Source: Candidatus Aerophobetes bacterium Ae_b3b
GTDB lineage: Bacteria > Aerophobota > Aerophobia > Aerophobales > AE-B3A
Direction of reading: 5' to 3'
NCBI GenBank assembly: GCA_005223085.1
Contig: NJBP01000010.1
Span: 1-42,656, forward strand
Length of the DNA: 42,656 nt
This document shows, piece after piece, positions 9,860 through 18,854 of the stretch (positions are counted from its first letter, which is position 1; each line of letters begins with the position of its first letter). A program made the translations under genes and the position numbers. A model generated the notes under the pieces. That model had not been told where the DNA came from and ran no database searches. It saw only the letters and a program-made list of their open reading frames with translations.

Positions 9860-12484
9860 ATGACAGGAAATGAGATTAGAAGAAGGTTTCTCGATTTTTT
9901 TAAGGAAAGGGGCCATCTCATTCAGCCATCGGCGCCCTTATCGATCGATGACCCTGCACTTTTATTTATTATTGCAGGAATGGTTCCTTTTAAGGCATTC
10001 TTTTTAGGGAAAAAGAGACCTCCAGCTTCTCGTCTTGCTTCTTGTCAAGTTTGTTTTCGTACCAACGATCTGGAGAAAGTAGGCCAGACTCCTCACCATC
10101 ATACTCTTTTTGAGATGCTGGGTAATTTCTCCCTGGGTGACTATTTCAAAGAAGAGGCTTGTGAGTGGGGGTGGGAATTTGTTACTAAAGAATTGGGCTT
10201 AAAGGAAAAAAATCTGTGGATTACCATATTCAGAGAAGATGAGGAGACTCACCGGATCTGGAAAAAAATAGGTATTGCTCCCTCAAAGATCTTAAAAAAA
10301 GGTGAAGAAGACAACTTCTGGTCTTTAGGTGAAGTGGGGCTCTGTGGACCGGACACAGAGATTTTCTTTGATAGGGGCCAAAGCTTTGGCTGTGCAAGAT
10401 CAGATTGTGAGCCGGGGTGTGGCTGCTCAAGATGGGTCGAACTCTGGAATCTTGTTTTCATGCAGTTCAATCGAGACAAACTCGGGAGATTCTCTCCCCT
10501 GCCTTCAAAAAACATCGACACTGGAATGGGTTTGGAAAGGACTGCTTCAGTGCTCCAGGGAGTAGAGGACGATTATCAGACTGATTTATTCAGTCCCATT
10601 CTTGATTGGTTGAAAAATCTTCTTCCCGAGAAGATATATGAAGAAAAGAGCTTCAGGACAATCTGTGATCATCTGCGTGCCTTAACCTTTCTCTTGGGAG
10701 AGGAAATTCTACCTTCCAACGTGGGGAGGGGATATGTGGTGAGGAGAATTCTTCGACGTGCTCACCGCCTGGGGAGAAAATTGGGTCTGGAGGATCCTTT
10801 CCTTTATCAGGGCGTAAGTACGGTGGTCAAATTAATGGAAGAACCCTATCCTCATCTAAAAAAGAAGCAAGGCGAGATAGCCTCGGTCATTAAGGCAGAG
10901 GAAGAGAACTTTCGGGATACTTTAAGCAGAGGAATGAGAATTCTAGACGCCCTAATCGGGAATTTAAAAGCAAAGGGAAAGAAACTGATTCCTCCCCGAG
11001 ATGTCTTTCGGCTATACGATACTTACGGTTTTCCTATAGAGCTAACCGCGGAAATAGCTCTAGAGGAAGGGTTAGCCATAGATAAAAAGGCGACTGAACT
11101 CCTGTTAGCAGAACAGAAAAAATGGGGAAGAGAGGATTTTAGAAAAAAGAGACAGGATATGAGACAGTTCACTGCGTCAACTCACCTCACGCGTCTAAAA
11201 GAACAAATGGGAAGAGTAGAGTTTAAAGGATACGAAGCCTTGAGATTGGAGACGACCCTGGTAGGAATTATTAAAAAAAAGAGCTTAGCTAAGGAGTTAA
11301 ATCAAGGGGAGGAGGGAGAACTTATCCTGAAATCCACTCCTTTTTATCCGGAGGGAGGTGGACAAATAGGAGACCAGGGTCTGATATTTACCTCTAACAG
11401 TCGAGCCCAGGTAGTGGATACTCAGAAAATGGATGAGGAGCTCATTCTTCACCGAGTGAAGATGTTAAAAGGTACGCTTAAAAAGGGAGAGGAGGTAGTT
11501 GCCGAGGTTGATAAGGAAAGAAGGAAGGCTATTTCTCGTGCCCATACAGCTACTCATCTTTTGCAGGCAGTCTTGAGGGAGATCTTAGGTACAACTGTCA
11601 AACAAAGTGGTTCTCTGGTTGATGAAGATAGATTACGCTTCGACTTTACTTACTTTTCAGCTATAACCAGGCATGAGCTTCAGAAAATAACCGGTTTGCT
11701 GAACGAGAAAATAAGAGAAGTTCTTCCGGTGATGGTAGAGGAAACCACTCTGGATGAAGCACACCAGAGAGGCGCCATAGCTCTCTTTGAGCCAAAATAT
11801 GAGGAAAGAGTAAAGTTGGTAAATATTGGAGAGTTTAGCAAAGAAGTCTGTGGAGGAACTCACCTTTCTAACCTCGGAGAGATTGGATTGATGAAGATAA
11901 TCAGTGAAACAAGCATAGCCTCTGGTGTAAGGAGGATAGAGGCTTTAGTAGGGGAAAAGGCCCTAAAACAGGGTGAAGAGAAGGAAAATTTGTTAAAAAC
12001 GATAGCTACTAAATTAGGAACTTCGGAGGGTGGGATATTGGCCCGTCTTCAAGAAAAAGAGGAAAGACTTCAGAATCAGGATAGAGAGTTAAAAAGATGG
12101 CAAGAAAAGTCAGTAAATTCAAAGATCACTAAGATGTTAGAGGAGGCTGAGGAGATTGGAGGAGTCAAAGTGGTGAGTGGAAAATGGGATAATTTATCTG
12201 CCGAAATGCTCAGAGAAGTAGCAGAAAAGCTGAAGGCTAAATTAAAAAAGGGCATAGTAGTGTTAGCCTCTGTAAGTCCAAATAAAGCCTTTCTGGTAGC
12301 TACTTCCACCCAAGAGAGCCTCTCCGCTGACAAGATAATAAGAGAAGTCTCGCGTCTGGCAGGGGGAAGTGGGGGAGGAAGATGGGATTTTGCCCAGGGG
12401 GGAACCTCAGAGTCTTTAAAGGTAAGCCCAGCTTTAGAAAAGTTATCTCTTATTGTAAGCCAACTTCTGCACAAGAATCGGTAG
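9860..12484 (+). CDS. alaS: Alanyl-tRNA synthetase
   Basis: RRRFLDFFKERGH, HHTLFEMLGNFSLGDYFK, AHTATHLL editing motif, CGGTHL, GGSGGGR C-Ala motif. Confidence 0.97.
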   Translation: MTGNEIRRRFLDFFKERGHLIQPSAPLSIDDPALLFIIAGMVPFKAFFLGKKRPPASRLASCQVCFRTNDLEKVGQTPHHHTLFEMLGNFSLGDYFKEEACEWGWEFVTKELGLKEKNLWITIFREDEETHRIWKKIGIAPSKILKKGEEDNFWSLGEVGLCGPDTEIFFDRGQSFGCARSDCEPGCGCSRWVELWNLVFMQFNRDKLGRFSPLPSKNIDTGMGLERTASVLQGVEDDYQTDLFSPILDWLKNLLPEKIYEEKSFRTICDHLRALTFLLGEEILPSNVGRGYVVRRILRRAHRLGRKLGLEDPFLYQGVSTVVKLMEEPYPHLKKKQGEIASVIKAEEENFRDTLSRGMRILDALIGNLKAKGKKLIPPRDVFRLYDTYGFPIELTAEIALEEGLAIDKKATELLLAEQKKWGREDFRKKRQDMRQFTASTHLTRLKEQMGRVEFKGYEALRLETTLVGIIKKKSLAKELNQGEEGELILKSTPFYPEGGGQIGDQGLIFTSNSRAQVVDTQKMDEELILHRVKMLKGTLKKGEEVVAEVDKERRKAISRAHTATHLLQAVLREILGTTVKQSGSLVDEDRLRFDFTYFSAITRHELQKITGLLNEKIREVLPVMVEETTLDEAHQRGAIALFEPKYEERVKLVNIGEFSKEVCGGTHLSNLGEIGLMKIISETSIASGVRRIEALVGEKALKQGEEKENLLKTIATKLGTSEGGILARLQEKEERLQNQDRELKRWQEKSVNSKITKMLEEAEEIGGVKVVSGKWDNLSAEMLREVAEKLKAKLKKGIVVLASVSPNKAFLVATSTQESLSADKIIREVSRLAGGSGGGRWDFAQGGTSESLKVSPALEKLSLIVSQLLHKNR

Positions 12485-12560
12485 TCGTGGGCTTATGCAG
12501 CTCGTAGTCTTTAAGTGTCAATCGACTTTTGCACGAAGAAATTGGTAGGTAGCCGCAGGC
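12461..12560 (+). repeat. Imperfect direct repeat at the alaS 3' end
   Basis: CAACTTCTGCACAAGAATCGGTAGTCGTGGGC (12461 on) versus CGACTTTTGCACGAAGAAATTGGTAGGTAGCCGCAGGC (12523 on). Confidence 0.6.
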
Positions 12561-12602
12561 TTTAGCCTGCGTAAGACAGCGCAACCTGAAGGTTGCGGCT
12601 AC
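12549..12602. repeat. REP/BIME-like double-hairpin element A
   Basis: GTAGC-CGCAGGCTTTAGCCTGCG-TAAGACA-GCGCAACCTGAAGGTTGCG-GCTAC: two inner palindromes inside an outer inverted repeat, GTAG foot on both strands. Confidence 0.75.
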
Positions 12603-12629
12603 CATATCTTACTCCCCTTTAATCAAGTC

Positions 12630-12705
12630 TGGAGCTGGCGGAGGGGCTTGAACCCCCAACCTGCTGATTACAGGTCAGCTGCTCTGCCAATTGAGCTACG
12701 CCAGC
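12630..12705 (-). tRNA. tRNA-Thr(TGT), CCA encoded
   Basis: Reverse strand GCTGGCGTAGCTCAATTGGCAGAGCAGCTGACCTGTAATCAGCAGGTTGGGGGTTCAAGCCCCTCCGCCAGCTCCA; anticodon stem GCTGA/TCAGC. Confidence 0.93.
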
Positions 12706-12709
12706 GCGG

Positions 12710-14155
12710 TTAACTTTTAGTTCTCCATACTGTTTCTGCTCTTTTATCCTCAAGCTCAATTCCCAGTTCATCCAGTTTTTTTCTTATCTCATCAGCAAGT
12801 TTCCAGTCTTTCTTCTCTCGCAATTTCTCTCTTATATTAACCAAAATCTCTATTAGCTTTTTCTCTTGCTCTCCCAACCTTTTCTTTTCTTCTTTCTGAA
12901 AGAGTCCCAGGATATCTCCCAGATTTTTAATCTTTTCTCTCGTTTTTAAAAGAACCTGCTGAGAGCTTCCATCCAAAGACCGGCCTTCTCTTAGTAATAG
13001 ATTGGCCTTTTTGACTGCCTCAAAAATGAAGGATAGAGCAGCCGGGGTATTAAAATCGTCATCCATGTCGTGGATAAACCGGGTCCGCATCTTCTTTAAG
13101 TGTGATGAAAGATCCTCTACCAGAAATCTTAGGTTTGAGTCAGTGGTTCTTTGAGATTGTTCTCCCGTTATTTCTTTCATCCGTTTAAGAATATTATAAA
13201 CTCTCTCCAGGGAGGATTTAGCTTCCCTTAGACTACTTTCATGATAATCCAGAGGGCTCCGGTAATGAGCAGAGAGAAGGAAGAATCTTATGGTCTCTCC
13301 GTCGTAATCCTGAAGAGCTTGAGAGAGCGTGAAGACATTCTGGGTTGATTTTGCCATTTTTTGATCTTTCATCTTTACCAAGCCATTATGAATCCAATAC
13401 TTAGCAAATCTTCTGCCCGAAGCTGCCTCTGATTGAGCAATTTCGTTCTCATGATGAGGAAAAATTAAATCTACTCCTCCCCCATGAATATCTATGCTTT
13501 CTCCTAAGAGATTCATAGCCATGGCAGAACATTCAATGTGCCAACCGGGTCTTCCTTTCCCCCAAGGGCTATCCCAGAAAGGTTCTCCCTCTTTCGCTTT
13601 TTTCCAGACCACAAAATCCAAAGGATCTTCCTTTCTTTCGTTCACCTTTACTCTTGCTCCTACCGACAACTCTTTTAGATCTTGACCGGATAGTCTTCCG
13701 TAAGAGGGAAATCCTCTTACTCGAAAGAAAACATCCCCATCCTGAGCATAGGCCAGATTCTTCCTCTCTAGTTTCTTAATTAGATCTATTATCTCTTTTA
13801 TGTATTCAGTTGCGCAAGGATAGTCATTTGCTCTTCTTACTCCTAGAGGCTCCATCTGCTGAAAATACTCCTCAATAAGTCTTCCTGTTAGATCAAAGAT
13901 GGGCGTTCCCAGACTTTTGGCTCGATTGATAACCTTATCATCTACATCAGTAAAATTGGTTACGTAATTTACCTTAAATCCCCGATGTTCTAAATAACGC
14001 CTAATCACATCAAACACTACCGCCGCTCTGGCATGTCCCAAGTGTAACTTATCATAGAGAGTAACCCCACAAACATACATCCTAACCTCGTTATCCTTAA
14101 GGGGTATGAACTCCTCTTTTCTCCTGGTCAGGGTATTATATACTTTCAAAGGCAA
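12710..14155 (-). CDS. cysS: Cysteinyl-tRNA synthetase
   Basis: YVCGVTLYDKLHLGHARAAVVFDVI, GRPGWHIECSAMAM, HGGGVDLIFPHHENEIAQSEA, KMAKS. Confidence 0.97.
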   Translation of the reverse strand: MPLKVYNTLTRRKEEFIPLKDNEVRMYVCGVTLYDKLHLGHARAAVVFDVIRRYLEHRGFKVNYVTNFTDVDDKVINRAKSLGTPIFDLTGRLIEEYFQQMEPLGVRRANDYPCATEYIKEIIDLIKKLERKNLAYAQDGDVFFRVRGFPSYGRLSGQDLKELSVGARVKVNERKEDPLDFVVWKKAKEGEPFWDSPWGKGRPGWHIECSAMAMNLLGESIDIHGGGVDLIFPHHENEIAQSEAASGRRFAKYWIHNGLVKMKDQKMAKSTQNVFTLSQALQDYDGETIRFFLLSAHYRSPLDYHESSLREAKSSLERVYNILKRMKEITGEQSQRTTDSNLRFLVEDLSSHLKKMRTRFIHDMDDDFNTPAALSFIFEAVKKANLLLREGRSLDGSSQQVLLKTREKIKNLGDILGLFQKEEKKRLGEQEKKLIEILVNIREKLREKKDWKLADEIRKKLDELGIELEDKRAETVWRTKS

Positions 14156-14156
14156 T

Positions 14157-14633
14157 TTATTCCTCTTGTTTTACACTGGCAACTGTCCAACAGCAGACCC
14201 CCCTTTTTTCACCTAAAAATCCTAATCCCTCCGAGGTGGTAGCTTTAATCCCGATTTTTTCGGGCTCTATTTCCAAAACATTAGCGATATTTTTTTTCAT
14301 ACGGGGAATGTAAGAGGCAAGTTTAGGTTGTTCAGCTACTAGAGTAGAATCGAGATTATTTACCCCATAACCATTTTTTTTTAGCAGCTGGAGAATCTGC
14401 TTTAACAAAATTAGACTGGAAATCCCCTTGGTGGTAGGGTCATTGTTTGGAAAAAAAGAGCCTATGTCCTTTTTTCCAACTGCACCTAAAAGGGCATCTG
14501 CAATGCTATGCACAAGAACATCGGCGTCTGAGTGCCCAGATAGACCCAGGGAATGAGGAATACTTACTCCCCCCAGGATGAACCTCCTTCCCTTTACCAG
14601 AGGATGTACGTCATAGCCTATACCTACCCTCAT
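14157..14633 (-). CDS. ispF: 2-C-methyl-D-erythritol 2,4-cyclodiphosphate synthase
   Basis: MRVGIGYDVHPL, LSGHSDADVLVHSIADALLGA, DIGSFFPNNDP, KATTSEGLGFLG. Confidence 0.96.
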   Translation of the reverse strand: MRVGIGYDVHPLVKGRRFILGGVSIPHSLGLSGHSDADVLVHSIADALLGAVGKKDIGSFFPNNDPTTKGISSLILLKQILQLLKKNGYGVNNLDSTLVAEQPKLASYIPRMKKNIANVLEIEPEKIGIKATTSEGLGFLGEKRGVCCWTVASVKQEE

Positions 14634-15322
14634 CCCCCTCTTCCTTCTAAAATCGTCTCAGCAAATTTTAAATCTAGAGACGTGGTAATTTTAATGTTTG
14701 TTTCTTCCCCTGGTATTATTTTAACTTTTTCTCCTAATCTCTCTACCAGACCAGCATCATCACTGGCCCACCGTCCTTCCTTTTTGGCTTCCTTATACGC
14801 CTTCAAAATCAAGTCTTTTCTGAATCCTTGGGGCGTCTGGATAGAGTAAAGCCTTCTTCTATTCAAGGTTTTTTTTACTGCATTGCCTTCTTCTGTCTCT
14901 TTTACCGTTTCTCTCATGGGAATTCCTAGAACCACCGCCTTATATTCTTTTGCCTGATTAATTACTCTTTCTATAAGATGGCAGCTTATTAGTGGACGAA
15001 CTCCATCATGGACAAGGACAATATCTGTGCTGGTATCCAACTTCTGCAGCCCTTCAAAAACCGAATCACCTCGTTCTTTGCCCCCTTCCACTATTGCCTT
15101 GACCTTCTTGTATCTGGATGAAGAAATCACTGTCTCCTTTGCATATTTGCTCATCCCCGGGGGAACAACCAGGATAATGTTATTAATTAATTTACATTCT
15201 TCGAATCTTTCTATGGTCCAGGCAAGAAGGAATTTCCCCCCCAGAAGACAGAACTGTTTAGGGCGAAAATCAATAAACCTCGCTCCTTTTCCCGCTGCCA
15301 CAATGATCGTCTCAATTTTCAA
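14630..15322 (-). CDS. ispD: 2-C-methyl-D-erythritol 4-phosphate cytidylyltransferase
   Basis: IIVAAGKGARF, PKQF, VLVHDGVRPLIS, IQTPQGFRKDLI, DDAGLVE; 4-nt overlap with ispF. Confidence 0.95.
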   Translation of the reverse strand: MKIETIIVAAGKGARFIDFRPKQFCLLGGKFLLAWTIERFEECKLINNIILVVPPGMSKYAKETVISSSRYKKVKAIVEGGKERGDSVFEGLQKLDTSTDIVLVHDGVRPLISCHLIERVINQAKEYKAVVLGIPMRETVKETEEGNAVKKTLNRRRLYSIQTPQGFRKDLILKAYKEAKKEGRWASDDAGLVERLGEKVKIIPGEETNIKITTSLDLKFAETILEGRGG

Positions 15323-16356
15323 TTCGCCTTTCCCTTCACTCTTCTCTTTCTCTCCTTGCCAGTCTCATTCTTTATCTCAGTAAATATCATTTTACCAGTG
15401 GTGGTCTGAAGAACAGAGGTAACCAAGACCTGCATCTCCTTACCAATGTACTTTTTTCCTCCCTCTATCACTACCATTGTTCCGTCCTCTAGATAGGCAA
15501 CTCCTTGATTGGGATTTTCTCCCTCTTTAAGGATACTGATCCTCAGGCTCTCTCCCGGTAAAAGAACAGGTTTCAAAGCAGTAGCTATTTCATTTATATT
15601 CATAACTTTTACATTTTGAATTTTAGCTACTTTTTTTAGATTATAATCATTAGTAATTATATCTGCTCCCATTATTTTAGCCAATTGAAGTAGTTTACCA
15701 TCTACTTCAGGTATACCAGGGAAGTCTTTGTCTACAATTTGTGTGGGGATATTTTCCTGACTCTGGAGTCTATTTAACATATCCAGACCTCTTCTACCCC
15801 GAGTTCGTTTGGTAGAGGCCGAAGAGTCGGCGATCTGTTGAAGTTCAGTGAGGATAAAGTTGGGAATGACCAGAATCCCTTCGATGAAACCTATTTCGCA
15901 GAGATCAGCTATTCTTCCGTCGATTATCACTGAAGTGTCCAGGATCTTATATTTTGTCTCCCGACCTTGGGCTTTCTTCCCGGTGAGGCGAGATAAAAAA
16001 TTAGTTATCTCCTCTCCTCTCCTCACAGCCACAGTTAATCCAACGCTGGCAAATATCACGTTAATGAAAAGAAGAATGAAAGGGGCAAGTTGTTTTAGAG
16101 GATCAATTAAAAGAATGGGATAGGCTAAAAGATTGGCCAGAACAACCCCTATCGCCAAACCGAGTCCTCCTATCATAAGCCCTCTTATGGAGGCCCTTAT
16201 AAGGCCCCGTTCAGCAACAACCACGATTGTTGTTATCCACCCCCCCACCAGAGTGGGCATCCATGGATCAAAACCCAGGTTATCTGCTACTCCGTAGCAG
16301 ATAACCCCCACTAATATAACAAACAAAGCACGTAGTCTAACCTGCTCCATTTTCAT
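15319..16356 (-). CDS. Membrane-anchored PIN (PilT N-terminal) plus TRAM domain protein (YacL-like)
   Basis: N-terminal TM segments; KILDTSVIIDGRIADLCEIGF...; GVAYLEDGTMVVIEGGKKYIGKEMQVLVTSVLQTTTGKMIF. Confidence 0.9.
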   Translation of the reverse strand: MKMEQVRLRALFVILVGVICYGVADNLGFDPWMPTLVGGWITTIVVVAERGLIRASIRGLMIGGLGLAIGVVLANLLAYPILLIDPLKQLAPFILLFINVIFASVGLTVAVRRGEEITNFLSRLTGKKAQGRETKYKILDTSVIIDGRIADLCEIGFIEGILVIPNFILTELQQIADSSASTKRTRGRRGLDMLNRLQSQENIPTQIVDKDFPGIPEVDGKLLQLAKIMGADIITNDYNLKKVAKIQNVKVMNINEIATALKPVLLPGESLRISILKEGENPNQGVAYLEDGTMVVIEGGKKYIGKEMQVLVTSVLQTTTGKMIFTEIKNETGKERKRRVKGKAN

Positions 16357-16411
16357 AGATTTTGTCTCCTTGATAGTGAAGAAATCCCGTGACTATCTTG
16401 TCTTTTTCTTA

Positions 16412-17479
16412 TTAACGTTTGACTAACAAGGCTCCGTCTCTTAGCCTTTCCAATTCTCGTTTTATAGAATTAGCCCTTCTTTCTCCGACTTCGTTGATTT
16501 CGGTTAGCTCCAGAACAGTAGAGTTCATAATACTTGGCAGATCTCCCAGAGCCTTTACCACATTCTCTATTACCGCGGAAGGCAGGTGAGGAACCTTGGA
16601 CAAAATCCGATATCCCCGGGGAAAGACAGATAAATCGAGATTTTCAGAACTCGTCCCATAACCTAACGCATTGGTGATGCTGGTTAAATCTAGTAGCTCG
16701 TCCATACTTATCTCTTCCAATTCCAGAAAAACCTGTTCATAATCTTTTTTAGCATAATCTCTTATTATTTGCCTATTTTCATGCAAAGTGTTTCCTATTA
16801 TTTCCTTTAATTGCATCTCTATCAGTCGTGCCTCCTCCCCCAATTCTACCATGTATTTTTCTATTTCCTCCTTTATTTTCTTTATTATCTGGCCTCTCTG
16901 AATAGCCTTTACAACATCTAGTAATCTTACCTCGTCCTGAAATTCCAAAAGTTCCAGCTGCGTTAGAACCTCATGGAAAGTAGCTCGATATCCTTCCAGG
17001 GTTAGCAGAGCTTGATTTGCCTTACTCATAAGTTCTGGCGGAGTCTTTAGAACATACTTCATATTCCCCTGGTAAAGGCTAATTGTTCGACGAGATTGAG
17101 AAATAGCAATTACTGGGCAACTTGTCTGTTTAGCCATTCGCTCAGCAGCTCGATGACGAGTTCCTCTCTCACCTGTGGCAATAAGATAATCAGGGACCAG
17201 TTCAGTATTAGCATACAATATCCTTTTTATATCTTCGGACAAAACAATCGCTCCGTCCATCTTAGCCAGCTCAGCTAGAGAAGTCGGGGTAAGGTGACAA
17301 TTCACTTTAAAGCCCCCCTCAATAGCACCAAGCACCTTTTCTGTATCCCCAACCACGATCAATCCACCGGTACCGGCTTGAAGGATTATCTCGAGTCCCT
17401 GTCCCAGAAGAGCTCCAGGAGCTACCAGTTTAAGAAATTTAAAGAAGTCTTCTTCCTTAACTTTCCCATTTTTGGGCAT
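16412..17479 (-). CDS. disA: Diadenylate cyclase / DNA integrity scanning protein DisA
   Basis: LVVGDTEKV-type start, MDGAIVLSEDI, TGERGTRHRAAERMAKQT (DGA and RHR motifs), helix-hairpin-helix C terminus. Confidence 0.95.
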   Translation of the reverse strand: MPKNGKVKEEDFFKFLKLVAPGALLGQGLEIILQAGTGGLIVVGDTEKVLGAIEGGFKVNCHLTPTSLAELAKMDGAIVLSEDIKRILYANTELVPDYLIATGERGTRHRAAERMAKQTSCPVIAISQSRRTISLYQGNMKYVLKTPPELMSKANQALLTLEGYRATFHEVLTQLELLEFQDEVRLLDVVKAIQRGQIIKKIKEEIEKYMVELGEEARLIEMQLKEIIGNTLHENRQIIRDYAKKDYEQVFLELEEISMDELLDLTSITNALGYGTSSENLDLSVFPRGYRILSKVPHLPSAVIENVVKALGDLPSIMNSTVLELTEINEVGERRANSIKRELERLRDGALLVKR

Positions 17480-17481
17480 AT

Positions 17482-18852
17482 CTAAAGCTCCTTGGTTCCT
17501 CTTTCTAATGCCTCCTTGACGCTGCTTACTTTGATGAGCTTCATTTCAGAAGAGATCTTGGTATCCTTTGATCCAAAATAAGGAATAAGACACCGGTTGA
17601 ATCCGAGTTTCCTTGCTTCTTCTAATCTTTTTTCCATGAATCCCACTGGACGAATTTCTCCGGCGAGCCCTATCTCCCCCACCGCTACCGCTCCTTTTAA
17701 AAAAGGCTTATCTTTGAAACTGGAAGCAATAGCTAAGACTATAGCCAGGTCACAAGCTGGTTCGTCTACTCTCATTCCTCCGGCTACATTCAGGTAAACA
17801 TCTTGATTATAAAAACGCATATTTCCTCTTTTTTCTAATACCGCCAGCAATAAACAAAGCCTGTTATAGTCCATTCCCTGAGTTACTCTTCTAGGAATAG
17901 CAAGAGTTGAGGAGGTTACCAGAGCTTGAATTTCCACCAGGAAACTTCGACTTCCCTCTACAGTTGGCACTACTGCTGTTCCTGAACTATCTCTATCCAA
18001 AGAAGGGTCTCCTAAGAAGAGCTTGGAGGAGTCGAGGACCTCTCTTATGCCATCTTCTTCCATTTCAAAAATCCCAATCTCCGAAGTAGGTCCAAATCTG
18101 TTTTTTACCGCCCGCAAGATTCGGTATCGATAATCTTTCCCCGATTCGAAATAAAGAACTGTATCTACAATATGTTCCAAAACTCTGGGTCCGGCAATGG
18201 CTCCCTCTTTGGTGACATGGCCTATCAAAAAAATAGTTATCTTTTTCTGCTTGGCCAACTTCATCAAATGGGCAGTGGACTCTCTTACTTGAGAAACAGA
18301 ACCGGGAGCAGAACTATAGTCCTCTCTATAGACAGTCTGTATGGAATCTATAATGACTATCTTGGGCTCCAAATCATTAATCTGCTGAGTGATCTCTTCC
18401 AAATTAGTTTCTGAGGAAACATAAAGATAGGCCGAGTCTATTCCTAACCTTGTAGCCCGTAATTTGTTCTGCTCTATGGATTCCTCCCCCGAAATATAAA
18501 GAACCAGAGATTTTGGGGAGCTGAGTCTGTTCGCTATCTCTAGTAAGAGGGTAGATTTTCCGATGCCAGGTTCGCCCCCCACTAATATTAAGCTCCCGGG
18601 AACTACTCCTCCTCCCAGGATCCGATCAAATTCATCTACTCCACTCAAATAGCGCGCCAGGGTAGATCTTTCAATTTCCTTTATAGGCACAGGCTTGCTA
18701 GAGGTGAGAGAGAGACCACGGGTGAAAACTCCTTCTTTCAGCTTTTCCTCAGAGATACTGTCCCATTCACCACATTCAGGACATCGACCAAGCCATTTAA
18801 AAGAGAGATAACCACAATTCTGGCAGACAAATCTAGTTTTCCTCTTCTCCAC
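17482..18852 (-). CDS. radA: DNA repair protein RadA/Sms
   Basis: C4 zinc finger CQNCGYLSFKWLGRCPECGEW, Walker A GGEPGIGKSTLL, KNRFG motif, Lon-like C-terminal domain. ORF track start (18918) overlaps mreB; GTG start at 18852 fits better. Confidence 0.94.
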   Translation of the reverse strand: MEKRKTRFVCQNCGYLSFKWLGRCPECGEWDSISEEKLKEGVFTRGLSLTSSKPVPIKEIERSTLARYLSGVDEFDRILGGGVVPGSLILVGGEPGIGKSTLLLEIANRLSSPKSLVLYISGEESIEQNKLRATRLGIDSAYLYVSSETNLEEITQQINDLEPKIVIIDSIQTVYREDYSSAPGSVSQVRESTAHLMKLAKQKKITIFLIGHVTKEGAIAGPRVLEHIVDTVLYFESGKDYRYRILRAVKNRFGPTSEIGIFEMEEDGIREVLDSSKLFLGDPSLDRDSSGTAVVPTVEGSRSFLVEIQALVTSSTLAIPRRVTQGMDYNRLCLLLAVLEKRGNMRFYNQDVYLNVAGGMRVDEPACDLAIVLAIASSFKDKPFLKGAVAVGEIGLAGEIRPVGFMEKRLEEARKLGFNRCLIPYFGSKDTKISSEMKLIKVSSVKEALERGTKEL

Positions 18853-18854
18853 TA

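Noticed and set aside
10249-10565. ORFs of 66-90 aa overlapping alaS on both strands
   Set aside because: Shadow ORFs of the alaS reading frame; no family resemblance.
12076-12474. 132-aa ORF antisense to alaS
   Set aside because: Lies entirely opposite a strongly conserved gene; low-complexity Ser/Phe-rich shadow translation.
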